The notes below the pieces were generated by a model. That model was not told where the DNA came from. It saw nothing but the letters and a program-made list of their open reading frames with translations, and did no database searches. The position numbers and the translations under genes were made by a program. From Calliphora vicina (lineage: Eukaryota; Arthropoda; Insecta; Diptera; Calliphoridae), in NCBI RefSeq assembly GCF_958450345.1, contig NC_088782.1, positions 108,406,358 to 108,470,357 on the forward strand: a stretch of 64,000 nt of DNA. The letters are read 5' to 3'. Positions 20,755 through 32,040 of this stretch are shown here, one piece after another (within the stretch, counting starts at the first letter, position 1; each line of letters opens with the position of its first letter).

Positions 20755-22946
20755 CAAAGGCACCTTTGTCCGGTCAAAAGTCGAAAAAACAGGTTTTTAG
20801 TTGGGGGTTTTTTGACATTGGGTTGGTTAAAGAAATGCTCTAGGAGATAAATTATCATAGTAAGGTCCCTTGCCTCAAATGCCACGAATGGCATACTACC
20901 GTAGGAAAGATCGACTAGAAGTAGTTTCCGTTAAACAGGTGTCAAAGCTTTTGTAACCAAGCAAATCAAACGAAACAACATTGACTCTACAGCTGAAGGT
21001 AAGTATAATACGTAAAAGGAAAATCTGAATGTTAAGTTTTAAATAGTAAATTTTAAAAAAGTGATATGTAAGGACTATTTTTTATTTTTAATTTGTTAAA
21101 CAAAATTGATGTGATTGAGTGAAATTTTTTTCACTTGTACGTAATAAGCAGTGTTGCCAGGAGCTGGCGAAAAAAGAAGCTATATGGGCTTCAAAAAAAG
21201 GCCAGAAAAAGCTAAACCGCTTTAGAAAAAAAGCCAAAAAAGCTAAAATATTATAAATTAAGAATTTTGGTTTATATTTATTTTTAAATAAAAAATTAGA
21301 AAATATGTTCATAAAATTCATCTGCTTTACTTAAAGGAAGTACTAAAAAGTTAAATACTAGATTAACCATGTCAGAAAATGGACATTGTTGGTTCTATAT
21401 TTGTCCATTTGTAGTTTAATATATTCTGTCCCTGAGCCTTAAGCTTCGTAATTTTATTAGCACTTTAATTTTTCGCTATCAATATGACATAATATATTTT
21501 TTTTGGTTTTACTACTTTATTATCAACGGGAAAAAAATTGATTTTGCGTAGAGTTTTCATATGGTAATCTTTGTCGCAATTGCTCAGTTAGTTTAATTTG
21601 TCGTATTATTTTTGTCATAATCTTCACTAATTAAAACGTTCTTTATTTTATCTCCCATTCATCAAACTAGTATGAAAAATGTGTCAAAAACATTAAACAA
21701 TTTTCAATTGGCGACGATAATGGATCAAATTCCTTGAATTTTAAATCAGAAAACAGCAAATAATTTATTTACTTTTTGTACTTTGTGCAATACTGGTTTT
21801 AAAAAAAGATTGTACTCCAAATTATAATCAGTGTATTAATTACTTAAAAGTTTGGCTTTTTAGAATTGCTGGTTTGACGAAATTAAAACAAAATGGGTTT
21901 TAACTCGAAGCATAGATTCACAAGACGTTTAACGGCTATTGATCGCCATCGAGTATCACAAGCCTTCAAGAGTTTGTGGGGCTCTTGTCCATTATATAAT
22001 GATGAATATAATGTGTAATAACAATTTTGTCTTAAAAGAGAATTTGCTAGACATGTAAGCTTTCAGATATAAAATACTCTATTTCATTTTGAACCACTTG
22101 ATATTGGCAATTGTTATTTGTTCTTTTAATACTGCACAATTCTTGAGTATGTTGAAAAGCTAAATGAAAATCAGTAATGAATTAAAATGAAAATGGTTCA
22201 CAAATATAAATTTAGCCTTTTTATTTACTCTTTAGTCTCGATATTTTTAGCCTTTTTTAATTTCAAAAAAGGCTATTTTGAAATTAAGAAAAGGCTAGAA
22301 AAAAGCCACGAAGCTAAAACCAAAATTTCGAGGCTAAAGAGTAAATAAAAAGGCTAAATTTAGCCTCAAAAAGGCTAAACTGGTAACACTGGTAATAAGT
22401 CAAAGTATTATTTAACAAATAAAATAAAATTTAGCTGCAAGTTACCCTACGTTTGGCAAACAAAAATATAATTTTTTTGATAACTACCTTGCAAAAATAC
22501 TTAGTAGAAGGTTTACGGCACATTTTGTTTTGCTTGTAAGGTGGTACGCTTTAATTTACATGAAATAACATAAAATAAACACCAAATTTATATATAGAAA
22601 TATACAGTAAACTTTCGAAAACGTGAACTAAGGTAGAGCTACACAAATACGTATGCATGTATTTGTTGAATGCACTCTAACATCGCCATATTGCATTTCA
22701 CCATTGCTAATTTGTTAATTTTTAATAAATTTTTAATTATATACCCTAATAATATCAAAACAAAAACTTTTAATCAATTAGAAAATTCATTTAATTTTTT
22801 TTTCGTATGAAATGGCGCCATATTAGATCGGCCATTTTGAATTTGCAAATTCTGATAACGGATTCGTAATTAGCGACCCCAAAAACCTCCATATACAAAT
22901 TTGTGGATCATTTTGTACCATTTTTGGCCGGACAAAGGTACCTTTG
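20755..22946. mobile_element. Inverted-repeat element K inside mariner M3
   Basis: CAAAGGCACCTTTGTCCGG followed by TCAAAA at 20755 matches in reverse complement the end at 22922-22946 with two mismatches over 25 bases. Each end is itself palindromic (CAAAGG..CCTTTG). It lies between the two halves of the mariner relic and holds the hAT-like copy 21149-22391. Target duplication not clear. No gene seen. Confidence 0.55.
21149..22391 (+). mobile_element. hAT-like non-autonomous element, copy 1
   Basis: Terminal repeats CAGTGTTGCCAGGAGCTGGC at left and AAACTGGTAACACTG at right; flanked by the 8-bp duplication GTAATAAG (21141-21148 and 22392-22399), the hAT signature. Both ends are packed with AAAGCC and AGCTAAA motifs, and 22195-22380 folds back on itself; such subterminal motif clusters often bind hAT transposase. 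1243 bp, no transposase frame. Nearly identical to 25607-26839. Confidence 0.85.
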
Positions 22947-23039
22947 CAATTTCAACACATTTGTGAGCAGCAGGATTCAAATAAAAGAAGGGAAATTGGG
23001 TACCATACAAATTGAAGCCGAGAAACCTTGAAGGACAAT

Positions 23040-23439
23040 TTAGTACGTAATTTTTGTAACGAATCATTACGTGCGATAAAAATTGATTCATTACGATAGC
23101 CCGAATCGACAAATATCCATGGAGCTACTGAAATCTGACCAGACTATCACAGGTGACCAGTACTGAAAGTAAGTGATACGTTGGAAGCGAGCATTGACCG
23201 AAAAACGCCCAGAATATGCTGCTAGACATGAAACCATAATATTCCATCATGACAACACTTGGCCACATGTTGCAATACCTGTTAAAAAGTATTTTGGAAA
23301 GTATTGCCTCACACGTTCCCCGTCTGACTACTATTTGTTTCGATCGCTGCACAACGCTCAAATCGTGCATTCGTCTACATTAACATGCACAATCATATGT
23401 CACACATAAACTTTAAATTAATAGATTATTTTATAGCTA
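23040..23439 (+). pseudogene. mariner transposase relic M3, C-terminal part
   Basis: An open frame contains LTEKRPEYAARHETIIFHHDN (23190-23255), the second catalytic segment of mariners, then PHVAIPVKKYF and SPSDYYLFRSL (23310-23350), the segment holding the third catalytic aspartate. Frameshifts precede and follow it. The sequence ends at the TA where a CACAGA-type MITE starts (23440). Confidence 0.7.
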
Positions 23440-24051
23440 CACAGAGAAAACAGATTCGTTGTCACAACCGAATTGGTCCCCAATCGAATTTTTTCGGCTG
23501 CATGTACTATCGCATAGTTCGGTTGTAGTTGCTGAATATATTGATAGTCACAACTGCTAAAAAAAAAATTATTCGGTTGGAATATATACTCATTTAATAT
23601 ATTTTTATTAGGTTAGTTCAATTAAAAAAATATTATTTTTTTTACTATGCATGTTTTATTAACGTTTAGTAGCTGAAAAAATTATAAATAAATGTACATT
23701 TCTAAACATATGAACACGTAAAGATCGTTTAGATAATCTAAAAAGCCGCTTTTAGCAGAATTGAAAAATTTGTCAGCCAAACAGGTATTTTACGGCAGCT
23801 TTATACATCGGCACACAACAAACTCATAACTTAGTTGACTCGATACATAGGTTACATATCGATCGCAAAATTATAATCTTCACGTGGTGTTCTTAGCGAC
23901 AACAATAAAGACAATGACTATTTTTTAAAGAAAATACTATAAGTCATAAATTAGTTTACCTTCATTTCGGACCTATATGACCAGGAACTCAGTCAAACAA
24001 TTTTCTTATTCATGCACCTAATATGCATGAATAAACAAAATTGTTAATCAC

Positions 24052-24334
24052 ATACCGAAAATCAAAAATCTTACTTTACACTGTTACCCAAAAGGCTTTT
24101 CTGAAGATTTCGTGAAAATTTCATCAAAATCGGTCCAGCCATTTTTGAGTCCATACGGAAATATAGGGCATTAGCGGTGTAATGTAAAAATTTGATTTTT
24201 ACACGCCCCTCCGCCCACAGACCGAATATCAAATATCTGACTATACAGTGTTACCCGCTGGACTATTCTGAAGATTCCCTGAAAATTTCATCAAAATCGG
24301 TTGAGCCATTTTTTATTACATCGTTTTTATTATG
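24052..24334 (-). repeat. Helitron-type 5' sequence (family D), piece 1
   Basis: On the minus strand it carries the motifs seen at 59540-60025: GTCTGTGGGCGGAGGGGCGT, GTAACACTGTATAGTCAGAT, and twice 'TCAACCGATTTTGATGAAAT'-like text. The family A copy at 24335 separates it from the second piece at 25061. Assigned to a Helitron 5' region because the copy at 59.5-60 kb leads into Helitron coding sequence. Confidence 0.55.
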
Positions 24335-25055
24335 GTATTATGCGTTTGTGCAGATGTTTGTAACGCCCAAAAATATTAGTCTAACACCCACCTTAAAGTA
24401 TACCGATCGACTTAGAATCACTTTCTGAGTCGATTAAACGATGTCCGTCCGTCCGTCTGGTTGGCTGGCTGGCTGGCTGTCCATGTAAACCTTGTGCGCA
24501 GAGTACAGGTCGCAATTTTGAAGATATTTCGATCAAATTTGGTGCATATTACTTTTTCGGCCCAAGGACCAAGCCTATTGAAACTGGCTGAAATCGGTCC
24601 ATTATTTCACCTAGCCCCCATACAAATGTCCCCTCGAAATTGGACTTTATCGGTCATAAATGTTTAATTTATCTATGTATCTACACAAATTTCGCTCCAA
24701 ATAAGTTTTATATATACAAAATTCATGTCACCAAATTTTGTTAAGATCGGTCCATAATTAGTCATAGCTCCCATATAAACCCGCTTCCGAAAATCACTTT
24801 AACGTGCATAAATCGCTTAAAAATTTTGGTATACACACAAAATTCAACATAGTTAACTTTAATATAGACATAAATCACACGACCTAATTTTATGGTGATC
24901 GGTCCATTATTGGTCATAGCTCCCATATAAGGCCCACTTCCGAAAATCACTCAAAAATGTAAATTATTGATATTTTAAAAGAAAAATATTTTTACTCATT
25001 TACTTGGTGTAGGGTATTATATGGTCGGGCTTGACCGACCATACTTTCTTACTTG
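24335..25055 (+). repeat. Family A Helentron-like repeat
   Basis: Runs from GTATTATGCGTTTGTGCAGA through three TCCG and four TGGC tetranucleotides, two 153-base monomers (TCATAGCTCCCATATAA at 24761 and 24914), to the end hairpin TGGTCGG-GCTTGA-CCGACCA and TTTCTTACTTG. The opening TTATACCC hairpin is lost. Sits inside family D. Confidence 0.8.
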
Positions 25056-25060
25056 TTTTT

Positions 25061-25280
25061 TATATATATATAGATGGCATTAGCGGCATAATGTAAAAAT
25101 TTGATTATACCACGCCCCTCCGCCCACAGACCGAAAATCAAAAATCTGACCTTACAGTGTTACCCGCTAGACTATTCTGAAGATTCACAGAGAATTTCAT
25201 CAAAATCGGCCCAGCCGTTTTTGAGTTCATTCGGAACATACATACCGACATACAAACATCCACTTTTATATATATAGATG
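25061..25280 (-). repeat. Helitron-type 5' sequence (family D), piece 2
   Basis: Bounded by TATATATATAGATG at both ends and containing, on the minus strand, ACTCAAAAACGGCTGGGCCG, ATTTTGATGAAATTCTC and GTCTGTGGGCGGAGGGGCGT. Same family as 59540-60025. Non-coding. Confidence 0.55.
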
Positions 25281-25606
25281 AAAAACTTTCCAGAATCGAT
25301 GGTCAGCAAAACGAACCTCTACAATGAACTTATAATCTTGTAAGGTAATGTGTAGCCAACAGGTCTCGGTAAACAAACAGCCAATTTTACGATAAATAAC
25401 GGAAATAATCAGAAAGAAGGTTATGGTTATATTTCAAGAAGGTATTAGAATTACCGCATGACTATAGCTTCTTGATCTAGACAAATGAAACAATGAAATA
25501 CAATAAGTACATAAATACATATTTCTCTTAACAATATAATCGTTACCCTTTTATAATACAGATGAAAATAAAGCGCGATGTTTCTGAAGGCAGCATTGCT
25601 TGCTTG

Positions 25607-26839
25607 CAGTGTTGCCAGGAGCTGGCGAAAAAAGAAGCTATATTGGCTTCAAAAAAATACCAGAAAAAGCTAAACCGCTTTAGAAAAAAAGCCAAAAAAA
25701 AGCTAAAATATTATAAATTAAGAATTTTGGTTTATATTTATTTTTAAATAAAAAATTAGAAAATATGTTCATAAAATTCATCTGCTTTACTTAAAGGAAG
25801 TACTAAAAAGTTAAATACTAGATTAACCATGTCAGAAAATGGACATTGTTGGTTCTATATTTCTCCATTTGTAGTTTAATATATTCTGCCCCTGAGCCTT
25901 AAGCTTCGTAATTTTATTAGCACTTTAATATTTCACTATCAATATGACATAATATATTTTTTTTGGTTTTACTACTTTATTATCAACGGGAAAAAAATTG
26001 ATTTTGCGTAGAGTTTTCATATGGTAATCTTTGTCGCAATTGCTCAATTAGTTTAATTTGTCGTATTATTTTTGTCATAATCTTCACTAATTAAAACGTT
26101 CTTTATTTTATCTCTCATTCATCAAACTAGTATGAAAAATGTGTCAAAAACATTAAACAATTTTCAATTGGCGACGATAATGGATCAAATTCCTTGAATT
26201 TTAAATCAGAAAACAGCAAATGATTTATTTACTTTTTGTACTTTGTGCAATACTGGTTTTAAAAAAAGATGGTACGCCAAATTATAATCAGTGTATTAAT
26301 TACTTAAAAGTTTGGCTTTTTAGAATTGCTGGTTTGACGAAATTAAAACAAAATGGGTTTTAACTCGAAGCATAGATCCACAAGACGTTTAACGGCTATT
26401 GATCGCCATCGAGTATCACAAGCCTTTAAGAGTTTGTGGGGCTCATGTCCATTATATAATGTGTAATAACAATTTTGTCTTGAAAGAGAATTTGCTAGAC
26501 ATTTAAGCTTTCAGATATAAAATACTCTATTTCATTTTGAAGCACTTGATATTGGCAATTGTTATTTGTTCTTTTAATACTGCACAATTCTTGAGTATGT
26601 TGAAAAGCTAAATGAAAATCAGTAATGAATTAAAATGAAAATGGTTCACAAATATAAATTTGGCTTTTTTATTTACTCTTTAGTCTCGAAATTTTTAGCC
26701 TTTTTTAATTTCAAAAAAGGCTATTTTGAAATTAAGAAAAGGTTAGAAAAAAGCCACGAAGCTAAAACCAATATTTCGAAGCTAAAGGGTAAATAAAAAG
26801 GCTAAATTTAGCCTCAAAAAGGCTAAACTGGCAACACTG
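25607..26839 (+). mobile_element. hAT-like non-autonomous element, copy 2
   Basis: Ends CAGTGTTGCCAGGAGCTGGC and AAACTGGCAACACTG; 8-bp target duplication CTTGCTTG at 25599-25606 and 26840-26847. 1233 bp, same orientation as copy 1, very few differences plus a 10-base indel near 26460. A 61-codon Lys-rich open frame across the left end is a by-product of the A-rich subterminal motifs. Confidence 0.87.
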
Positions 26840-26957
26840 CTTGCTTGTAACCACTTAACTATTAGATTTTCAAAACGATTCTCACGTGGTTCAACATTTG
26901 TATAATTGCTGAGGAGAATTTACAAAACAGTTTAATTAATGACTTTCAAGGAATATC

Positions 26958-27152
26958 TTACAATTTATCTTTATTCCGTACATTCTTCATCAGGGAAGTA
27001 GTCACTTCATTTACTATGGAGTCATTAAGATTCCCATCATCTTTTGTCACAAAGGCCATATAATTCTGTAATCTTTCCACTCCATTGCAACTACATAAAC
27101 GACCAATATACCGAATAATATCAGAAATGCCAGCAAGAGGTTGTGAAGAATT
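26958..27152 (-). other. Uninterrupted 64-codon reading frame, unrecognised
   Basis: Minus strand, from an in-frame stop at 27153-27155 to a stop at 26958-26960. The 64 codons have balanced, protein-like composition, with segments such as GISDIIRYIGRLC and NYMAFVTKDDGNLNDS, unlike the Lys/Phe-rich noise frames around it. The only methionine upstream of most of it is internal (NYM). I recognise no family. It may be the last piece of a transposon or host protein; splice signals could not be shown. Confidence 0.25.
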
Positions 27153-27994
27153 TTAAGAAGGTGTTTAATAAAAAATCACACTGGCCCACATTTCTTGATA
27201 TAAGCAGTATATTTGTTGACCATTTTCCATTCTGTTTACAAGATATATATCTGTTGAAATACATAATGAAGCAATGAATATGTATTGATTATTCTAAAGA
27301 AGTCCTACCACTTTCTTGAGTAAATTCACATTAATTTATTTTTTAATTTATTTAAATTTTTTATGTAAACAATTTCCGATGTAAATAACTTTTATTTTAA
27401 TTAATATTTATTTATTTTTGAAAAAAGTCAAAAAAAATTTAATTTTTGGCTTTACGTACTATTTTGTCGGTTGGGAATATAGAATACTTGAATTTATTTA
27501 TTACTACAACTGAAAATATAGTTAAAGTTCTACTTATTTGAATTAAATTAGTTTGTGTCTGCCGATTTCGTTGAATTTATTTTAACCAAATACAAATTGA
27601 TTACTATAACTAATGTTGCTATTGTAGTAACGACAATTCCGTTATAGCTATGTTTTTACAGCTATAGTTACGGAAAATCTGTTGAATTTATGAATTTTTA
27701 GTAATGATAATAATATTTTGGTTACTTTTATAAAATTTTCGTAATAGCAACCGTATTCCAACCAATTTGTTTTCTGTGTGTAACATAGACTTTTTATTCC
27801 TCATGCATGTTTTCTATTTAATATCTAAAAATAGCTTCAATATGATTGAACACATAGTATAAAAACATGAGCAGTTCTTTGGATTTGGTATTCATACGTT
27901 GTCAGAAATAAGCGAAAAGTTCGTACCTAACAACATCCAATACTTTGCATAAATTTATATTACATACGAACAGAGTTATTTAGTTTAACGGCAA

Positions 27995-28212
27995 TTTGAA
28001 AGATATCATTGCAAATAGGTGCTTAGCTGAAACTGCTGTGGAACGTGAATCACTTCAAGAAAATCGGAAAAGTGAATCTACATATAGAGATGCGGAAACA
28101 GAAGGAGAACGTAAATCATATCATCTAGAGCCGCAGAAACGGAAAGAGAACGCGAATCATGGCTTCGGCAAATGCGTCGCAGTACATCATCGCTGAGAGC
28201 TGCAGAGACACT
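27995..28212 (+). pseudogene. Helitron protein relic, Arg/Glu-rich N-terminal repeats
   Basis: Frames here read AETAVERESLQENR, YRDAETEGER, AETERERESRLRQMR and LRAAETLR, the repeating [RA]AET..(E)R(E)xRL pattern found near the start of many insect Helitron proteins. Frameshifts break it, and it is cut at 28219 by family G. The related piece at 60300-60635 continues into a conserved Helitron block. Confidence 0.5.
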
Positions 28213-28218
28213 CCGCCG

Positions 28219-28422
28219 CACAGTGGCACAGGATCGTTTTTCATCGGCCAAAACTCTGTAACATTTGAACCGATAGGGAAAATTTAGATTTTTTTCCGAT
28301 TGACAGATATTTTTTCGCAGTTTCCTCCATTTTTAATTTTTTATAGCATTTAGTATGAAAATGCGAATCTTTTTGTTTTTTGCTTCAGCTTTACTTATAA
28401 AAAAGTTATAAGCTGATAAAAA
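28219..28422 (-). repeat. Family G repeat, second copy
   Basis: Begins CACAGTGGCACAGG at 28219 and contains CATCGGCCAAAACTCTGTAA and CATTTAGTATGAAAATGCG; reverse complement of 3016-3279. Its inner edge meets the family A 3' end at the same base position as at 3015/3016. Confidence 0.6.
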
Positions 28423-28750
28423 CAATTAAGTAGGTTCGGTCAAGTCGGACTATATAATACCCTACTCTATAATTTATTTTCGTGAATGATTTTTGGAAAA
28501 GGGCTTTATATAATTATATAATTATGGACCTATCGCCATGAAATTAGGTTGTATTATTTATTACTATATAGAAGATATTTGCGTCGAATTTCATATTTAC
28601 ACCAATATTTTTAAGAGTTTTATGTTCGTTTAAGTGATTTTCGGGAGAGGACCTTATATGGGAGTTATAATTTATTATGGACCGATCGCCATGAAATTAC
28701 GTTTAGATGAAGTTTATTTCTGTTGAATTTAAGATTTTTATGCCCGTTAA

Positions 28751-30452
28751 CCCTGCTGTTAGGTTAAAAAAAACTTACGAATCTTAGGTAAGGGACCATT
28801 TTGGTCCTCTTTGTATTTTTCATAAAAAATTTTACATAAAACTCTTTGACCAGACATTTTAAATATTTATAAAAGTGAATATATAAATTTTTATAAAAAA
28901 ATTAAAAAAATGGAAAATTGACGAAATATTATCAGTGATATTGCCGAAATTCCAAATGAAATTGATTCAGATATTTCATTTTCGTCCATATTACATGAAA
29001 ATATTGAAAGAAAGTCACATTGGTGAATGTGAAATGAACAATGGTGAAGAAAATGAAGCAGATTATGCTGTAGATGCATTATACATTGCGAAAACCAAAA
29101 TGCAATGGATTCCTTTACCACGTCACATTGGAGCTTCAGCGGAGAATATTACATCATTACCACCAGGTTTAACGCTTTGTGGTGTGAAAATAATCATGGA
29201 TAATACGAATAAATGTGGTAGACTTAAATTTGAAAGCAAATGGAAAGATTTATTGGTGTTCTAATTCTTGCTGGGATTTTGGTCTTGTATATACGTAATT
29301 AGGTTATCATAATAATTTTATATTGCAGTGGCAAAAACGAAGATTAGTTTGATGCAAGTTTTGGCATATTTTCTGGTCTATTAAGAGCTAGGATAATTTT
29401 TAATTGATACAAGTGCTCTCAGCTTGGATGATGTTGTCAACAGAAGACAACAAAAAAGTAGTGACAAGTTTGAGTTATGGGACAATTGGGAAACTCTTCT
29501 TTCAATGTTTTATAACATCCTGATAACAGGTGATACCTTCATCTTTTGAGTAAGATGCAAAGGAGACGGACATATATGGGAACATTTCGGGAAAACAAAA
29601 CTTCCACCGAAATTGTTTATGTCCAAAAAAGTTCCTTTATATACATCCGCATTTGCTTTTAGTGAAATCGCAGCACTTGTTTGCTATATATATCGGCCAT
29701 AAAACTAAAGGAACTATATTGATGAGCTCCATCAATAATCATAACAAGATACCTGCAATCGTTTCTTGTTATAACTGTACAAAGTTTCCTTTATCTATCT
29801 TAGGAGGCGTTGATACTGCTGATCAAACGATTAGTTACTACAACACTAAAAGAAAAATAAATAAATGGTAAAATGATGTATTTTCAAATATAGATGATAC
29901 ATCCGAGTTTTTACGCCAGTTAGCTATGTGCCTATCAGAAGAATACGTTTTGAAATGAACAGTCAAACCTAAAAATCCATTTGCAGCAGAGCTATTGACT
30001 CAACAAAAAGCTTCGCCATCAAATAGTGTACCATCTACAAGAGTTGATATAAAAATTTCAGCTACTAGAAAATGGGGAATTTGCAATTGATGTAAGTTCA
30101 AATGTAATGCCAAATGCATTATATCCAACATATTTGTATGCAAATCGAATCGAAAAACAATTTTTTCATCTTGCTTCGAAAATAACAATAAGCCATAATT
30201 GTTTTTTCTTACTTTTACTCATATAAAGAATAAAATATATTGCATGGACCAAAATGGTCCATAACCTAAGATTTGTAAATTTTAATTTTTTTCTGTTCTA
30301 TGTTATCCTATATAGCTAAAAACTAACTAAAATCATTAAAATAGAAAAATAATACCTGAGCAGACGTTTTAAGTTGATACGATAAGCCATTGCAAATTTA
30401 TATAAAAAATAAAAAAAAATTTGACCAAAATGGTCCAAACCTAACAGCAGGG
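28751..30452 (+). mobile_element. Complete but dead piggyBac element PB2
   Basis: Perfect 15-16-bp terminal inverted repeats CCCTGCTGTTAGGTT, flanked on both sides by TTAA (28747-28750 and 30453-30456). A second inverted pair lies inside: TCTTAGGTAAGGGACCATTT near 28784 against AAATGGTCCATAACCTAAGA near 30250, at unequal distances from the ends as in piggyBac. Length 1702 bp, shorter than autonomous relatives (~2.3-2.5 kb). Inserted in a family A repeat. Confidence 0.9.
28908..29872 (+). pseudogene. piggyBac transposase relic of PB2
   Basis: Acidic N-terminal text (SDIAEIPNEIDSDISFSS, 28948-29000), then LPPGLTLCGVKIIMDN-like sequence in a 109-codon frame ending at 29264, frameshifted middle parts, and a 72-codon frame (29653-29871) with ILMSSINNHNKIPAIVSC and GGVDTADQTISYYN. 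The last holds the third catalytic aspartate region of piggyBac transposases. The first two aspartate motifs are not recognisable and the Cys-rich end is largely lost. Confidence 0.75.
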
Positions 30453-30631
30453 TTAAAGTGATTTTTGAAAGCGGACCTGGGAGCTATGACTAATTATAAA
30501 CCGATCATCATGAAATTAGGTAACATGAATTCAGTATATAATGTACAGATTTCAGTTTCAATAAACTTCGTCCTAGGGCAAACATTTTTTCGAAATATCT
30601 TCAAAATTGCAACTTTTATTTCGCACCAGTC

Positions 30632-32015
30632 CACACTGGTCGATCCCATAGGCCAAAAATAAAAAACAAAGTGAAAAGTTTGTCAGCAAATGTGTCATCA
30701 CTATTTCTTATAAAAACAAGGTTTTAAAATTTATAGTTGTCTTTGTTTTATTCCAACTATACTCTTCAGGAATAGCTTCAAAAATGAGAGCATGTTGACA
30801 GTTGGTTTTTGCAGAGTGAAAAAGTGGAAAATTAAGCGCAACTTTAAATTAATTAAAACCATATAAAAAAATGTTTTTTTGAAATAAATCAAAATGAATA
30901 TTGAATTGGAAGTTATTAACTTAATTTTAAGATAATTACAATGTGTTTAGCTTCTTGTGTATTTTTTATAAAATTAATATTTGCCCAGTGTCATTTTTAG
31001 TGTTCGTTCTACCATATATTTCAATTTCAACTAGAGTTTTAGTTGTGTTTCCCCCTGATGTCTCCAATGGGATTTTTTATGGTTTATTAGTTAATATTCC
31101 AAGATTCTAAAATTGGAATTTTCAGCTGCATACTTTTGCATCTCCTTGATTTATGTCCCATATACCAAAGCGGCCTCGTTGTTTTCGATGTCCAACTTTG
31201 AATTTTTGTTAGATGTTTTGTTAGTTTATGTTCGAATTGTGTAAAGAATTGTGTTAGTTTTTTTCTTTTCCACGGACTTTTAATATTTTTACTTTATGAA
31301 TTTGGTCCTTATTATAAATTGTTTTTGCAATAGTCACATCTTATAATTGCAAACTTTCGCGCTCACATATTTTTGATATTTGGTGCATAAAATGCTGAAA
31401 AAGCTCGAAAAGTGAAGGATGTCGTGAAAAACTATATTAAAAATGAGGGCTACACATTTGAAGAAGGTAATTTGGAAACACGCTCAAATTATAATTGCAA
31501 AAAAATTTCAAAATTTTGGCAAAAATGCAATCGTATAAAAACAAAAGTTCAAAATACATATTCTGATTGGCTTGCCTAAAGGGAGTCGATTTTATTAAAC
31601 TCACATGAGCGGGCGGACCACATCCCGATTGAGTTTGCAATTTTTTTAGTAAGAATTCTTATTGATTTGTAATTTTTTATCAATTTTAAAAAGTTTATAG
31701 TTTCACTTATATGGGAAGTGGGTGTGGCAGTTGTCCAATTACGCCCATTTTTGAAAAAAATGTGTGTAATATCCTTATTATATATTGTACCAAAAATTAT
31801 AAATGTACTATTATTTATCACCGAGATATGGAATTTTGATTAACTAGAATGTCATAACCTCGCACTGCGCGTTGGGGTGAATTTGGATGCTAAGGTATGG
31901 TATTTTATCATTAAATATTTCTGACAGATTTATAATGCCGTGACCGAAATTACAAGTTGATACCTACACTGGAAGTATTTTTGGCCGCCGACTCCATACA
32001 GCACCGACCACTGTG
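30632..32015 (+). mobile_element. Transib-like non-autonomous element F2
   Basis: Starts CACACTGGTCGATCC, ends CGACCACTGTG (11-bp inverted repeat, one mismatch), flanked by the 5-bp repeat CAGTC (30627-30631 and 32016-32020). Excision restores family A text (CACATGACTGG.. on the minus strand). Same family as F1. No coding frame with a domain. Confidence 0.72.
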
Positions 32016-32040
32016 CAGTCATGTGAATAGGTTAAATTAA

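Larger units (their letters stand above)
23440..27778. mobile_element. CACAGA-type MITE composite filled by later insertions
   Basis: The left end CACAGAGAAAACAGATTCGT follows TA at 23438-23439; the right end is TTGTTTTCTGTG at 27778 followed by TG and TA. The outermost sequence (TTGTCACAACCGAATTGG, then the 27480-27770 stretch with CGTAATAGCAACCGTATTCC) matches the MITE at 5883-6116 in style. Inside lie Helitron-type pieces, a family A copy (24335-25055), a hAT-like copy (25607-26839) and a 64-codon reading frame. Whether the two ends belong to one insertion is inference. Confidence 0.45.
28423..32040 (-). repeat. Family A repeat split by a piggyBac and a Transib-like insertion
   Basis: Minus-strand family A sequence is readable in three pieces: 28423-28750 (end hairpin remnant, GGGTATTATATAGTCC, and monomers), 30457-30631 (AGTGATTTTTGAAAGC... 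to CTTCAAAATTGCAAC) and 32021-32040. Joining the pieces at the TTAA and at the 5-bp duplication gives continuous family A sequence like that at 2335-2840. This shows two later insertions into one copy. Confidence 0.75.
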
